Source of the DNA: Actinomyces wuliandei
GTDB taxonomy: Bacteria > Actinomycetota > Actinomycetes > Actinomycetales > Actinomycetaceae
Direction: 5' to 3'
Assembly: GCF_004010955.1 (NCBI RefSeq)
Contig: NZ_CP025227.1
Location: 3,043,762-3,107,761, forward strand
Length of the DNA: 64,000 nt
In this document: positions 63,989 to 64,000 of the stretch, piece after piece
How positions within the stretch are numbered: position 1 is the stretch's first letter
How the letters are laid out: each line of letters starts with the position of its first letter
The notes under the pieces: generated by a model
The model's database searches: none
What the model was told of the DNA's origin: nothing
What the model saw: the letters and a program-made list of their open reading frames with translations, nothing else
Position numbers and translations under genes: made by a program

Positions 63989-64000
63989 GTGACTCAGAAC
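63989..64000 (+). CDS. Possible first codons of dnaA
   Basis: GTG ACT CAG AAC (V-T-Q-N) runs off the edge on the plus strand, where synteny puts dnaA. There is no SD and only four codons, so this is positional inference. Confidence 0.3.

Overview
The window is high-GC actinobacterial DNA, most likely from Actinomyces or a close relative in the Actinomycetaceae. It lies next to the replication origin. From about 49 kb to the right edge the order ddl, (gene-free island with parS sites), parB, parA, rsmG, jag, yidC, yidD, rnpA, rpmH matches the classical origin-proximal block, and dnaA should begin at or just beyond the right edge. Genes left of about 47 kb are very GC-rich. The conserved block near the origin falls to roughly half GC, judged from hand-counted lines.

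Layout. 1-11.4 kb: 5' part of a class A penicillin-binding protein, a SERCA-like P-type ATPase, a zinc-type macrodomain protein overlapping an HxlR regulator, an NAD(P)-binding oxidoreductase, a NarL-type two-component pair, and a small membrane-anchored Ig-like protein. 11.4-25.2 kb: a minus-strand catabolic cluster with an FCD-type GntR regulator, a small membrane protein, a hydantoin/allantoin racemase, an NCS1 transporter, allantoinase, an ATCase-like carbamoyltransferase, a DUF3830 protein, a split transketolase, a xylose-isomerase-like TIM-barrel enzyme, glyoxylate carboligase and a second NCS1 transporter. 25-47.5 kb: an MFS permease, a carboxylesterase, serC-serA, a DUF4832 surface protein, a DUF4143 protein that has lost its ATPase core, a GH36 alpha-galactosidase with a Gfo/Idh oxidoreductase, an ABC pair, CCA tRNA nucleotidyltransferase, and a nudix-DUF6049-murJ operon. 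47.6-53.3 kb: trxB, trxA, thrC, an aminotransferase and ddl. 53.3-56.9 kb: a gene-free, AT-richer island with three near-perfect parS sites. 56.9-64 kb: the origin block.

The most interesting system is the 11.4-25.2 kb cluster. It has allantoinase but no allantoate amidohydrolase or ureidoglycolate enzyme. In their place is an ATCase paralogue that keeps the carbamoyl-phosphate motifs and lacks a recognisable aspartate-binding motif. It has glyoxylate carboligase and an isomerase but no tartronate semialdehyde reductase or glycerate kinase. In their place is a two-subunit transketolase, an enzyme family that can use hydroxypyruvate as ketol donor. A coherent but inferred reading is: allantoin to allantoate, phosphorolysis to carbamoyl phosphate plus ureidoglycine, then glyoxylate, tartronate semialdehyde, hydroxypyruvate, and entry into pentose phosphates through transketolase. 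A shared 16-bp sequence with a palindromic core (CTCAGAGCACTGAG) lies upstream of both the racemase operon and the small membrane gene and is a candidate operator for the GntR regulator. An 11-bp tandem array carrying an SD-like sequence in every unit sits directly in front of the carbamoyltransferase start.
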